Made by a program: the position numbers and the translations under genes. From Adiantum capillus-veneris (lineage: Eukaryota > Streptophyta > Polypodiopsida > Polypodiales > Pteridaceae): a stretch of DNA of 52,500 bases. Under the pieces are notes generated by a model, which saw nothing but the letters and a program-made list of their open reading frames with translations, was not told the origin of the DNA and searched no databases. Shown piece by piece: positions 9,950 through 18,945 of this stretch (positions within the stretch are counted from its first letter, which is position 1; each line of letters opens with the position of its first letter). The stretch is taken from assembly GCA_014529385.2 (NCBI GenBank), contig CM043966.1, positions 38,226,037-38,278,536 of the forward strand, given 5' to 3'.

Positions 9950-10250
9950 AGCACCCGAATGGATGCCTCACGCATTTGTTCTGAGATTGTCCGAAAATCA
10001 GAGCTTTCACGGGAACTCCTTTCTTTAGGTGCGACCTTGCTTTGGGATCTAGACGCATCGACAATATGGAGCTTTTGACGGACATTTGCATCGTAAGAAC
10101 TATTGTGTTGAGAACAATCTGGAACTTCAAAAATAATTATGTTTTCAAAAGAAGGGGGATCCTCTGGACCCCAACGTTGTTCTTGAATTGTGTCAGTGCA
10201 AGCTATTGTGTAAAGAAAAAAAAAAAAGAGAGCACGCTTCGTATGTAAAA
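9950..10250 (+). pseudogene. LINE reverse-transcriptase C-terminal zinc-finger remnant
   Basis: The plus-strand frame reads PNGCLTHLF*DCPKIRAF and later TIWNFKNNYVFKRR. This matches the zf-RVT module at the C terminus of plant L1-type LINE reverse transcriptases (consensus HLFWDC...W..RN..VF). A stop (TGA) replaces the expected tryptophan (TGG). No RT core precedes it, so this is a short relic. It is followed by an A-rich run at about 10210-10225, which could be the decayed poly(A) tail. A longer open frame on the other strand here is a shadow. Confidence 0.6.
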
Positions 10251-10728
10251 TGTAAGCAAGCCCTCGTGACTCTCGTTGATGTATTTTTGTCTTTCTAAAA
10301 GAAGCCTTAGTGTTGAGTTGGGTTAGGCATGCTTCCATTGTTTTTAGTGCCGTGATAGAGACTTACCTTAAATGTCATTTCCATTTTAAAATATTAAATA
10401 AATCTTTCTATTTCACCTTTCATTTCACATCCTTACACGGCTTGATTGAAAAATTTGTAAAGGGAAGAAAAAATGGTGAAATATGTGAGAACTTAGGTCA
10501 AAAATCTTGCAAATTCAAAAATTCGACTATTATTTCCGGTTTGCTTCTTTGCAAGGAGGAAACTTGGTCCTTCAATAACAGAGATATTCTTGAACAATGC
10601 TTTACCTTATATAATTCTAGCTAAACTCAACCTAACTAGTAAAACGGCGCTGCCTTCGGCGGCGACATGGCCCCTCTTACCCTCAAGCTCCTCACTCTTG
10701 ACAAATTTCACAAAAGAAGATCAAAAAA

Positions 10729-10731
<3 letters not shown>
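10251..10731. other. Spacer with a copy of a short dispersed repeat
   Basis: I see no gene. At about 10298-10335 there is a 'GCCTTAGTGTTGaGTTGGGTT' phrase that recurs near 50822 and, inverted, near 49065. Confidence 0.45.

Positions 10732-10778
<47 letters not shown>
10732..10778 (+). repeat. (CT)n microsatellite
   Basis: A CT array in the open frame just upstream of LINE-like coding sequence. The Leu-Ser run it encodes is an artefact. Confidence 0.97.
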
Positions 10779-10782
<4 letters not shown>

Positions 10783-10847
10783 ATGCAGCTTGTCTGGTGC
10801 ACTTTCTATCTTCAACAAAGACAAGGAAGGTTACTTGGAACATTCAC

Positions 10848-12550
10848 ACACATACAAAGCACTTGTTCAAAAAAAGAGGAGAAGGTGGGAAGTCAAAAAA
10901 CAACTTCTTTTAGCGCAAGAGAAAGCACATGCATGTGAAAAGTTTTGGCAAAATCTAAAAGGCAAGCGTTTTGAGAGCTTTGGTGACTTGACTCTTGAGG
11001 ATATGTATACGCATTGCAAGAACCTCTATGAGCAACCAAATGTTGATAAGATGGAGTGTTGTAGCTCCCTTCCATTTATGCCTCCCTTCTTTACCATTGA
11101 AGATGTATGTTGCACACTTGAGAAACTTGCTACCCGCAAGGCAGGGGACCTTCAAGGTATCAAGGCTGAAATGATTAAATGGACAAGCAAGAAAACACGA
11201 TATTGGATATGCGATATGTTTAACCTTGCACTTGAGCATGGCATGCCTCATGATTGGAGTGAAAACGGGATCAAACCTTTGCAGAAAGGAGGAGACATAA
11301 ACAATGTGAACAACTATCGCACTATAATGGTTGGTCTTTGATGGCAAAGTTATTTGGATGTATCATGGAGATGAAGATAAGTGAATGGGCTGAAAAGAAC
11401 GGCAAACGTGCGCTAGGCCAAGCGGGTTTTCGAAAGTATCATAGCACAATTGATCACCTTATCACTCTTCGAGTTCTTAAGGAAGCGTCTCGATTGAAAG
11501 GAAAAAAGTTGTATTGTTGCTTTGTGGATTTCAAAAAAGCTTTTGACATGGTACCGCGAGAAAATATTTGGAGACGTATGCAATGCCTTCAAGTGCTGAG
11601 AGAATTTATGCATGCAGTCTTTCGCATCTACCAAAAAGTGATATGTCGACTACGTATGGGAGATGGAATTTCACAATTTTTTGCAAGCACCATTGGTGTC
11701 AAACAAGGATGCCCACTTTCCCCAACCCTCTGTGGGCTACTCATTGATGAATTAGAATGCATGGTTCTCGATTTTATTCAACAAGAAGGCATAGAAGAGG
11801 TTAAGATCGGAAATGCGGTGATCATGCTTTTGCTTTATGCCGATGATGTAGTGCTCTTGGCACATACCTGAGAAGATGCACAAAAGCTTATGAGTGTCTT
11901 GGAACGCTTTTGCCTGCATAGCGGGCTAATTGTAAATGGATCCAAAACCCACGTTATGCTTGTAAAGACCCTCAATGATGAAAATCCATGCATTGTATAC
12001 AACAATGAGCAACTTGAAGTGGTAGATAGCTTCAAGTACCTTGGCCTTGAGGTTCCATCCAATCATAGATGGAAGGATTGCGCAATGCGTCGCTTGGAAG
12101 CTGGAAAGAGGGCTTATTATGCATTTGAGAACATGTGCAATGCTGGAGAGATCAAGTGTTGGGCTCTCAAAAAGTACCTCTTTGACACATTGGTGACAGC
12201 GGTGCTTCTTTATGGAGTGGAGCTGTGGGGTGGTAGCATCGGGAAGTCTACTTGGAAAGAGTTTCAGAATGTCCAAAAGCGTTTTCTCACCAACTTTCTC
12301 CAAGTCAAGACACAAACACCCTACATGCTCTTACTTCTTGAATTCGGATCACTTCCCATTGAGGTCTTGGGCATGCAAAGGGTTGTGGAGTACATGCTTA
12401 AGACACAACGTAGCCCTTTGTATCGACTTCCTAGAATCGCATATGAAGCAAGTCAAAAGGCCCAAAAGACATGCAAGAGCAAAATATTAAGTTTGGGGTG
12501 GATGCTTGACATCAAGAAATGGTTTGGAAGATGGCATGCATGTCCCTTGG
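10848..12550 (+). pseudogene. LINE reverse transcriptase, 5' portion, interrupted by gypsy insertion
   Basis: This is the reverse transcriptase of a non-LTR retrotransposon, which copies its own RNA at the nicked target. A basic linker with EKFWQNLKGKRFESFG is followed by the N-terminal RT region (ITHRKAGD-type block RKAGDLQGIKAEMIK). A frameshift at 11338-11340 follows. RT motifs continue in the next frame: FVDFKKAFDMV, GVKQGCPLSP and the catalytic YADDVVLL (about 11835-11860). An in-frame TGA at 11869-11871 sits after LLAHT; CGA to TGA is likely. Then come the thumb/connection blocks (DSFKYLGLEV). The ORF is cut at 12550 by the gypsy element and resumes in frame at 31611, so 12551-31610 is inserted. 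No endonuclease domain is visible upstream, so the copy is probably 5' truncated. Confidence 0.9.
12546..12550. repeat. Target-site duplication of gypsy element (left), CTTGG
   Basis: CTTGG directly precedes the LTR start TGTTATGG and is repeated at 31606-31610 directly after the other LTR. This gives a perfect 5-bp duplication, as made by Ty3/gypsy integrases. Confidence 0.95.
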
Positions 12551-13492
12551 TGTTATGGCGGTTACGCCGCTAGCGGAAGCTAAATAGCGAGAACTCAACC
12601 AACAACAGAATTTGTCAGACGAGGACGGAGCTTGACCCGCAGGCGCATGGAAACAACTAGGTGGGTGTCAAATCACCTACTCGACCTTCTAATGACAATC
12701 ACTACTAAGGAAATCAAATCTAAGTTCTAAAATACGCAGGTGACTGAAATCCGTACTACGAACGAATGCTATACGAAACAGGATCTAGAATCATCGAATC
12801 GATCTCAAACTCAAGGGGACGTCTATACACTAGGTAAGAACAACACCCTAAAGACTTGAACTGCAAAATCAACCTATAACCACTCCGTGCGGTAAACGCG
12901 TATGAAGACATGCCGAAAATTACAGGTGACCGAAACTTGACCCCGATGGTACCAATGTGTAGCTCTACTCGTTGTGGTTCTATAGATATGCTGCACGCTC
13001 TATTCCGACACACGAGTTGGAAGAAAACTCACACCGAAGCTCGTAGGAACTTACCACACATAGAAGCCGATAGCGCGCACTCTTGGTATCTGTGCGTAGC
13101 TCTCGCCGTTGCTAACACAATGGCGGTGTCGCTTCTCCAATGGCGGCTCCGTAGCTCGCGTAGCAAGGAGATAAGACTCTCTCTCTCTCTCTCTCTCTCT
13201 CTCAGACACAGTCACGGCGCTCCAAAACTCACTTTGATTAATAATTGAATCTCCCTTTAGGTTACAAAACTTTGGCTTATATACCTCAGCCTTGGAGGTG
13301 AGAACATCTCTAATTATTTACATCAGCAGGTGAAATTACGTCGGGATTACAAGCTGGAAACTCAATTGAGTCCCGTTACTTAATGAATGGCTCAAATCAA
13401 AATTAATGTCGGAAAGACATTTATTACAATCAATGGTTACAAAATGATGGGCGTGAGCAAAAATGCGGGTGTGATCCTCTGCTGGCTCAACA
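12551..13492 (-). repeat. Gypsy 3' LTR (942 bp)
   Basis: It starts TG and ends CA on the plus strand. It matches 30668-31605 throughout, apart from t/g at 12911 versus 31028, one c/t further on, and a CT tract of 27 versus 23 bases. It carries a TATATAAG box on the minus strand at 13276-13283 and a short open frame of 85 aa that is also present in the other LTR. Confidence 0.97.
13177..13203 (+). repeat. (CT)n tract within LTR
   Basis: 27 bases of CT here; the matching tract in the other LTR (31294-31316) has 23. It is the main length difference between the two LTRs. Confidence 0.95.
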
Positions 13493-13504
13493 CTCCCCCC
13501 CTCC
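13493..13504 (-). promoter_or_regulatory. Gypsy 3' polypurine tract (plus-strand DNA primer)
   Basis: The minus strand reads GGAGGGGGGGAG and abuts the LTR terminus TGTTGAG. This is the expected place for the RNase H-resistant primer of second-strand synthesis. An identical 12-mer lies inside the element at 17604-17615. Confidence 0.92.
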
Positions 13505-13540
13505 GCGTTCATGTCGTCCCTGACATGACTTTTGGCTTGG

Positions 13541-15487
13541 TCAATAGAGTCCCGTCGTCTTGAGCATCTGCAAATGTGATTCGTAGCGTAGGTTGCCGAT
13601 GGTCAAGGTTGGGCCGAATATTTTGCTTTTGTGAGTGAAAAAGCCGGTGTAGAAAGCTTCTTCGAATGTTTGCATGTGGAAGCTAGGCAAAAACATAATT
13701 CTTTGGTATAAGAGATGTAACACCTTTGGTGAGGGCTGCAATGAAAGATCATACATCATATCCGTCACTGTGTCGGCCGTCGATAGTAGACTTGAGGTCG
13801 TAGCTTTATCTGGCGCGAACACTTCAATGCATGCTAAGAGAGTCTTGCAGATTTTCTTTAGCATCTGACACGAAAGGTCAGGAGAGCCAGTAAAGAGTTT
13901 GATGGTGCCCGTTAGGGTTTTCACCATGTAGGCTTTACCTATTCTCTCTCCTTCCTTTGGTCCTGGCATCCTTGGGTAATTAAGCCAATTTGGCTTCTTT
14001 TCTGCAATCCTGCCATGCTCTTTCCAGCTTCTGACTCTTGGCACCGGGCAGAAGGTTGCATCCTCCCGAATCTCCTTTGGAGCCTCTACCAAGTAGATGA
14101 GGTAGGCTGGGTATTTGTTCAGCCAACCTTTCCTCCATCTAGGTTGAGAATCTACAATCTTCTTTGATTGTTCATCCTTTGTGATGTCGCCTTCGTAAAG
14201 AGCGACATACTGCTCCTCCTCTATTCTCTTTTTCGTCTTTATCACTTCAAATTTCATCAGAGGGAAAGGCAGGCTTGGTTGCATCCACTCTTCATGGAGC
14301 ACTTTTGTGTCTAAACCTTGAAGTCTAATGGAGATGAGGAGTCTCCTTTCCCATTCCATTTCCGCCTTGGAACTTTCCTCTGTTGACTTTTCTATTTGGT
14401 CCTGGAGCTTTTGTTCTTCTTCTTCAGAGATTCCTGAAGTTGAGGCCACTTCTTGAACTGGAGCTGGATCTTCAATTGTGGTTGCCTCTCCAGTTTCTGG
14501 TAGCTCTATGGCTGCTCTCCCTGCTTCTTCTTGTGGTGTCTCTGTTTCTCTTCTTTGTTGCTCTTGGAGGTCTTGGAGCTGTTTGCGGAGGGCCTCATTT
14601 TCTGTCCTTAGTGTTTGGTTTTCTGATGTGAGCCTCTCCTCTGCAGCCAATGATCCCTCCGCCATGTGCAATCTTTGTACTTGCTCTAACCTCAGCTCTC
14701 TTTGCAAACTTCTGACCTGCTCTTCCAGAGCTGGTACGAGGGCTCCCTCTTGTTCTGTTCCTGCTCTGCTAGCTCTAGGGGTGGTCCTGAGTCTCATGAT
14801 TGTCCTTTCTTGAAGTTCGACTCTTTCCCTTAGCTCAATGAGCTCATCCTTGGCTGCCTCCAGCTCATCTTCTATTCGCTCCTTTGCTTCCTGTGAACTT
14901 GTTACCTCTCTTGAAGCTTCGGCTAGTTGGAGTATCAAGCCGTCCCTCTCGTTTTCTGCGTCGTAGAGTGATGCTTTATGACTTTCAGATTCAGTCATAG
15001 CATTCTCTAACTTCTTCTGCAACTCTGCTTCCTTTTGTTTTGCTGTCTCAAGTGCTACTTCCTTTGCTCTGGATCTTTCTTTAATCTTGCTGAGTAGTTC
15101 ATGCACCATGTGCATGTCTTTTTCATCTTCATCTGTCAACTTGACAGCTCTTTCTGCCACCACCTCCAATGGCTTCGGCTCGTCCATTTTTTCTTCACTC
15201 TCCATTGTACCCTTTGTCTTTTCTTTCGTCCCTTTCCGATCATCTTGCTTCCGTAGAGATATCCCATAAACTGCCTCCAGGGCCTCTTCTTCACTGTATC
15301 CGATAGCGACCAGATCCTCATAATCATCTTTCTTTTGCTTAACTGGATCTATCTCCTTTTCCTTGGTCCCGGCCTCCGGCTTTTCCATAACTCCTGTTTC
15401 TATTTCTATTGGGGTTTCCTCCACAATAATTTCCATTTTCTTCGGGCTTGGTACAACAGTAAAAGAGGGTTGATTGTCCTCAGTCAT
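13541..15487 (-). CDS. Gypsy env-position ORF, C-terminal part (coiled coil)
   Basis: This 648-aa frame ends 36 bp before the polypurine tract. Residues 1-120 are acidic and charged. A long coiled coil follows at about 120-330, with runs such as ELQKKLENAMTESESHKASL and LAAEERLTSENQTLRTENEA. A Q/E-rich linker comes next. The C-terminal globular region (about 370-648) includes KGWLNKYPAYLIYLVEAP. I do not recognise a named family, and I see no signal peptide or fusion-peptide-like membrane segment, so calling it an envelope protein is not justified. The frame stays open upstream of the Met to about 15717. There it overlaps the 407-aa ORF in another frame, so the two are probably one protein of about 1,090 aa split by an indel. 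Confidence 0.7.
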   Translation of the reverse strand: MTEDNQPSFTVVPSPKKMEIIVEETPIEIETGVMEKPEAGTKEKEIDPVKQKKDDYEDLVAIGYSEEEALEAVYGISLRKQDDRKGTKEKTKGTMESEEKMDEPKPLEVVAERAVKLTDEDEKDMHMVHELLSKIKERSRAKEVALETAKQKEAELQKKLENAMTESESHKASLYDAENERDGLILQLAEASREVTSSQEAKERIEDELEAAKDELIELRERVELQERTIMRLRTTPRASRAGTEQEGALVPALEEQVRSLQRELRLEQVQRLHMAEGSLAAEERLTSENQTLRTENEALRKQLQDLQEQQRRETETPQEEAGRAAIELPETGEATTIEDPAPVQEVASTSGISEEEEQKLQDQIEKSTEESSKAEMEWERRLLISIRLQGLDTKVLHEEWMQPSLPFPLMKFEVIKTKKRIEEEQYVALYEGDITKDEQSKKIVDSQPRWRKGWLNKYPAYLIYLVEAPKEIREDATFCPVPRVRSWKEHGRIAEKKPNWLNYPRMPGPKEGERIGKAYMVKTLTGTIKLFTGSPDLSCQMLKKICKTLLACIEVFAPDKATTSSLLSTADTVTDMMYDLSLQPSPKVLHLLYQRIMFLPSFHMQTFEEAFYTGFFTHKSKIFGPTLTIGNLRYESHLQMLKTTGLY

Positions 15488-15585
15488 CTTGGCTTTCCCT
15501 TTGTTTGCTTGCCCGTCTTTCTTTTGAGGTTCAGTAGACTCATCTACTTTCTTCTTCCCCTTGTCGTCCTTTTGCAGCTCAGCTT

Positions 15586-16809
15586 TTAAAAGCCGTACTT
15601 CCTCTTCAGTATAAGGCTCGACAGGTTGTTGCTCCAGTATGGCCTCCGACTCCTCATAAGCTCTAATATATTGATCGTATTGATCAACATGTGGCCTGGT
15701 GAGCTGGTTCCGACTTTACTGGGGTCTGGCACCCACATTTCTTCAAAGTCCCCCTTTAGAGCTCTTTCCGCTCTAAACTGCTCCACCAGCCTTTCCATTC
15801 TTGCGGCTTTTTGACTTTTGGTTTGCTTGGGATCGGCCTTCTTCTTCACTTTCTTCTTGAGCGGCTCGTCCACGGCCTCCTCAGGTTCTGAAACTATTTC
15901 TAGTTTTCGGCGTGCTCTTGTGGACGCCCTCTTGGATACTTCTTGCTGTTCTTCCTCCTCATCGGCTTCTCTAAGCCACTCATTCTGGGAGGGAATCTGG
16001 GGCCCTTGATCCCTAGCTCCAATAGCTTCATAAGCTATTCTTGTTAGGATTTCTCCTCCTCCTATGTACTTTGGCTTCTGGTTGTGCATGGCGATTACTT
16101 GCTCGTGGATGTATTGAGCATAATTCACCTCTTTTGGCATGTTGCTTTTCAATGCCCATGTGATGGTTGTCGCAATGGCATGGGGTGGTGTAGTATACTT
16201 CTGCGGTCTTTTACTACACACATGGAAAAATTGGTTGTATAATCGGCAAAGGGTTGCCGCTCGTTGATCTGCCATATCTCCGTAGGTTGTATTTTGTTTC
16301 TTTGATCCATAGACCTCTATGGCTTCCCTTCTTTCTCTGACAGAACTCCCTTTGTTGTGCAGCTTCAATGCATCTGCAATGAGCTGTGGAGTGATCTGTA
16401 CTTCAACTGTTTCTCCATCCATGGCTGTCAACGTGGCTTTCCCATCCTTCTGAATGGATGTTGCCAACTCATACACTCTTCTTGTGTCTACACCTGATGG
16501 TCTCGAGGTGAAGAACCTGTGTAAGTCAGCCTTTTCCAGGTATTTGCTTATGTTCTCTGTTCTGCTATAATCCACTAATTCTCGTGGGATCATAGGTACA
16601 TCGACCGATTGCCCTTGAGGATCTCTGAAAGTCCCTTGGTAGATCTTTATACCCTCTTTTTCTAGTACTGCTTCCTCCATCCAAGTCTTGGTTGGCTTGA
16701 GGGTTTCTGTTGGAATATCAAAAGGTTCTGCTTCTGCAAGAGCATCCTTGATGGTTGGTCTTTTTCTCTTAGTTGCCGATGACTTAGCGGAATCCATGGA
16801 TCCTCTCAT
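15586..16809 (-). CDS. Gypsy env-position ORF, N-terminal part
   Basis: This 407-aa frame starts MRGSMDSAKSSATKRKRP, a basic and possibly nuclear-targeting N terminus. It holds a compact domain at about 65-270 containing LCRLYNQFFHVC and MPKEVNYAQYIHEQV. The tail is K/E-rich with KKKVKKKADPK. The middle domain loosely recalls the plant-transposon proteins found in Athila-type elements, without a motif I can verify. It ends by running out of frame near 15586; the other frame, open from about 15717, continues with matching acidic composition into the 648-aa ORF. A -1 (or +2) shift would join them. Indel damage and programmed frameshifting cannot be separated from sequence alone. Confidence 0.65.
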   Translation of the reverse strand: MRGSMDSAKSSATKRKRPTIKDALAEAEPFDIPTETLKPTKTWMEEAVLEKEGIKIYQGTFRDPQGQSVDVPMIPRELVDYSRTENISKYLEKADLHRFFTSRPSGVDTRRVYELATSIQKDGKATLTAMDGETVEVQITPQLIADALKLHNKGSSVRERREAIEVYGSKKQNTTYGDMADQRAATLCRLYNQFFHVCSKRPQKYTTPPHAIATTITWALKSNMPKEVNYAQYIHEQVIAMHNQKPKYIGGGEILTRIAYEAIGARDQGPQIPSQNEWLREADEEEEQQEVSKRASTRARRKLEIVSEPEEAVDEPLKKKVKKKADPKQTKSQKAARMERLVEQFRAERALKGDFEEMWVPDPSKVGTSSPGHMLINTINILELMRSRRPYWSNNLSSLILKRKYGF

Positions 16810-17603
16810 GTCTGGTGTCCTCTGAGCTCTCGTAGCAGTCGTAGAAGGCGGTAGAAGGTCGGATGCTCCTGTGTGCTCTTTGCTCTCTCCAAGAAGATAA
16901 TAGTGGAAATGAGCTTGATACTGAAGTGAAAAATACTTATATTTGGGCTTCCCGGATCACTTGTTACCAAATTTGACATGTGCTCCTATCTCGTCGTGAA
17001 ATGCACTTTAGGATTTGAAATTTCTCAGTTTGGACTCCATTTGACCTGTTTCTGAGAAATCTGTCCACTTTGCCAAAATTCTGTCATTTCGGGCTTTCCG
17101 CAACTTTTTCAGAATTGTACCCAATTTTTACCATGGGTTGCCCTTGTCATTAGGATCATCGCCGTCTATTCTTTTCTTTTTTCCGATCTCATTTCACCTG
17201 CTTTTTTATTTTTCTTTTATTTTTATTAAGAAAATCATAAAAAATAAAGGAAAATAGCAAATTGAAGCCAAAAAATTCCAAACATACACGATAAATAGCT
17301 GGTAACCCTGTGTATATGAATGTACACTTCTTTGTGATTTTTGGACTTGGATTACCACTTTTTCCACTTTTTAGCTCCAAAAACACTCTTATTTAGTGAT
17401 ATTTACACATCTAGAGACCCAAATTCATCATTGGATCTCTTCTTGTTGCAAAACAAGGTATATAAGGGCATAAATATTATCAATATCCGCAATCAAACAT
17501 AAAAATTACAAAATCATGTAAGACACTGCCCTTGTAATATAATTTTTGTTTTTCTTTTTTTTTTTTTTTTTTCACTTGTAGCTGCTTTGTAACTCCTGTA
17601 TAC
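16810..17603 (-). other. Non-coding interval before the env-position ORF
   Basis: About 800 bp without a credible ORF. On the minus strand it begins just after the internal polypurine tract and includes an A-rich run (plus-strand T tract at about 17545-17572). It could serve as leader for a subgenomic or spliced transcript of the env-position ORF. That is inference; no splice site is convincing. Confidence 0.45.
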
Positions 17604-17615
17604 CTCCCCCCCTCC
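17604..17615 (-). promoter_or_regulatory. Internal polypurine tract identical to the 3' tract
   Basis: The minus strand reads GGAGGGGGGGAG, the same 12 nt as at 13493-13504, within AGGAGGGGGGGAGG. It lies 22 bp after the end of the second retropepsin ORF. It may be a central polypurine tract or mark an older 3' end of the element. Confidence 0.7.
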
Positions 17616-17637
17616 TAGTCTGAGTCCTCCCGGACGA

Positions 17638-18945
17638 CTATGAAGTGTCTGTGGGTGAAGCATTGTAGGTGTTTTGGTCATAAGTTTTCAATGCAATTGT
17701 AGAGCGACGATACAACATTCTTTCCAATAAAGCTGCTCTTTGTTTGATTGAAGGATTGGTGGTCGGGTTTTGGGTTGGTTTTGTCACTTCGGTAGTAGAG
17801 TCAGTAGATGGATTCTTCGTTACCTTGTTGTCTTTCTTCACAATCCAAATCTGCTTCCGCTTTGCTTGTGCTTGCCACAAACTCTTTGCGACCCAAACCT
17901 GCTTTGTTCTGTGTGTTGATTCCCTCGCCTTGAAATACCTAGGAGTTTCCGTTGATTGTATTGAAGGGAGTTCCTGTTTACAAATCTTTGGGATCCAAAT
18001 TTGCTTGCTGTAGCTTTGTGCCGTCATGAACTTCTTTGGAATCCAAATCTGTTTCACTGTCCTTGATTGTTTAGAATCACTCCGTTGTCTGGTATTGAAG
18101 ACTCGGTTTTCCACCTTTGTGTTCTTTGGCACAGCCATTTTTGGCCTCCATACCAACTTTGACTCCGTTTTTTCCCAAGGTTTAGCTGTTATATTATTGC
18201 TTGTCTTCCTTATCCACTGTTGAGAATTCCTCGTCGAAGAGTAATCCGGTTGTATAGAAACTTTTGGTTGCCATTGCTTCTTCTTTCTCTCTGTTTGTTG
18301 TTTGCCTTTGTTTGTGGATTCTTCCTTTGGAGTTGGCTCTGCTCCTTTGGTGAACTTGACTGATTGACTTTCACCTTCGTATTTGATAAGCACTGATTTA
18401 GAACTCCAGTCAATCATTGCATTGTATTGCTTCTGCCATGGTTATCCTAGCAATAATGGATGTTGTGTAGCTTGGTCTTCAACCACGTAAAACATATGAG
18501 GATACACATATTGGTTAATCTGTATATGTAAAACTGTGCATCCGATAGTTTTGATTGAATTCTCAGAGTAACTCTTTAACTCTTGCTTGGCAGTTTGTAG
18601 TTTAGTGTCCTTTGTCAAATGTCTATACAAACTGAGTGAAAGTAGGTTAGCTTGAGCTCCTGAATCCAATAGTGCTCTGGCTTTGATTTGGTTGGTCCCT
18701 ACTTTGCATTCAATGATGGGTTCTTCTTTGTCATTCCCCATTTCTGTTATACTAACTGCGTTTATTCGTAATGCTCCTTCATTGCGCTGTTTCTGACGCA
18801 GTAGTCTTCTTTTCTCCATTCTTTTCTTCGCCTCGGCTTGCGCTTCCTCCTCAATCTTTTTCTTTTTTGGACACGCAGCTTTTCTTGATGTATTTTGAGA
18901 AGCATGTCTTGGGTTAGCGGCAAAAGATACTTTTTCAATCTGCAT
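17638..18945 (-). pseudogene. Second retropepsin-like ORF downstream of integrase, with W-x-P-K repeats
   Basis: The N terminus is K/E-rich (EEEAQAEAKKRMEKRR). An aspartic-protease core follows: ALLDSGAQANLLSLSLY (catalytic D94 in D-S-G), a flap-like segment, and HPLLLG then PWQKQYNAMIDW. This is the LLG.PW...NA.IDW ending typical of retropepsins. A single TAA (18442-18444) sits between G and PW; CAA to TAA is the simplest explanation. The frame then stays open for 259 aa, basic and carrying at least five spaced tryptophan motifs (KQWQPK, KQIWIPK twice, KQVWVAK, KQIWIVK), suggestive of nucleic-acid binding. It overlaps the integrase ORF by 184 nt in another frame. A separate protease (23.2-23.7 kb) is already present before RT, so this is an extra copy of the fold. 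Confidence 0.75.

Noticed and set aside
9838-10338. 166-aa minus-strand open frame
   Set aside because: It has no family motif and lies opposite a recognisable LINE zinc-finger remnant, so it is a shadow.
13541-16809. Calling the env-position ORF a retroviral-type envelope
   Set aside because: No signal peptide, transmembrane anchor or fusion motif is visible; only its position suggests it.
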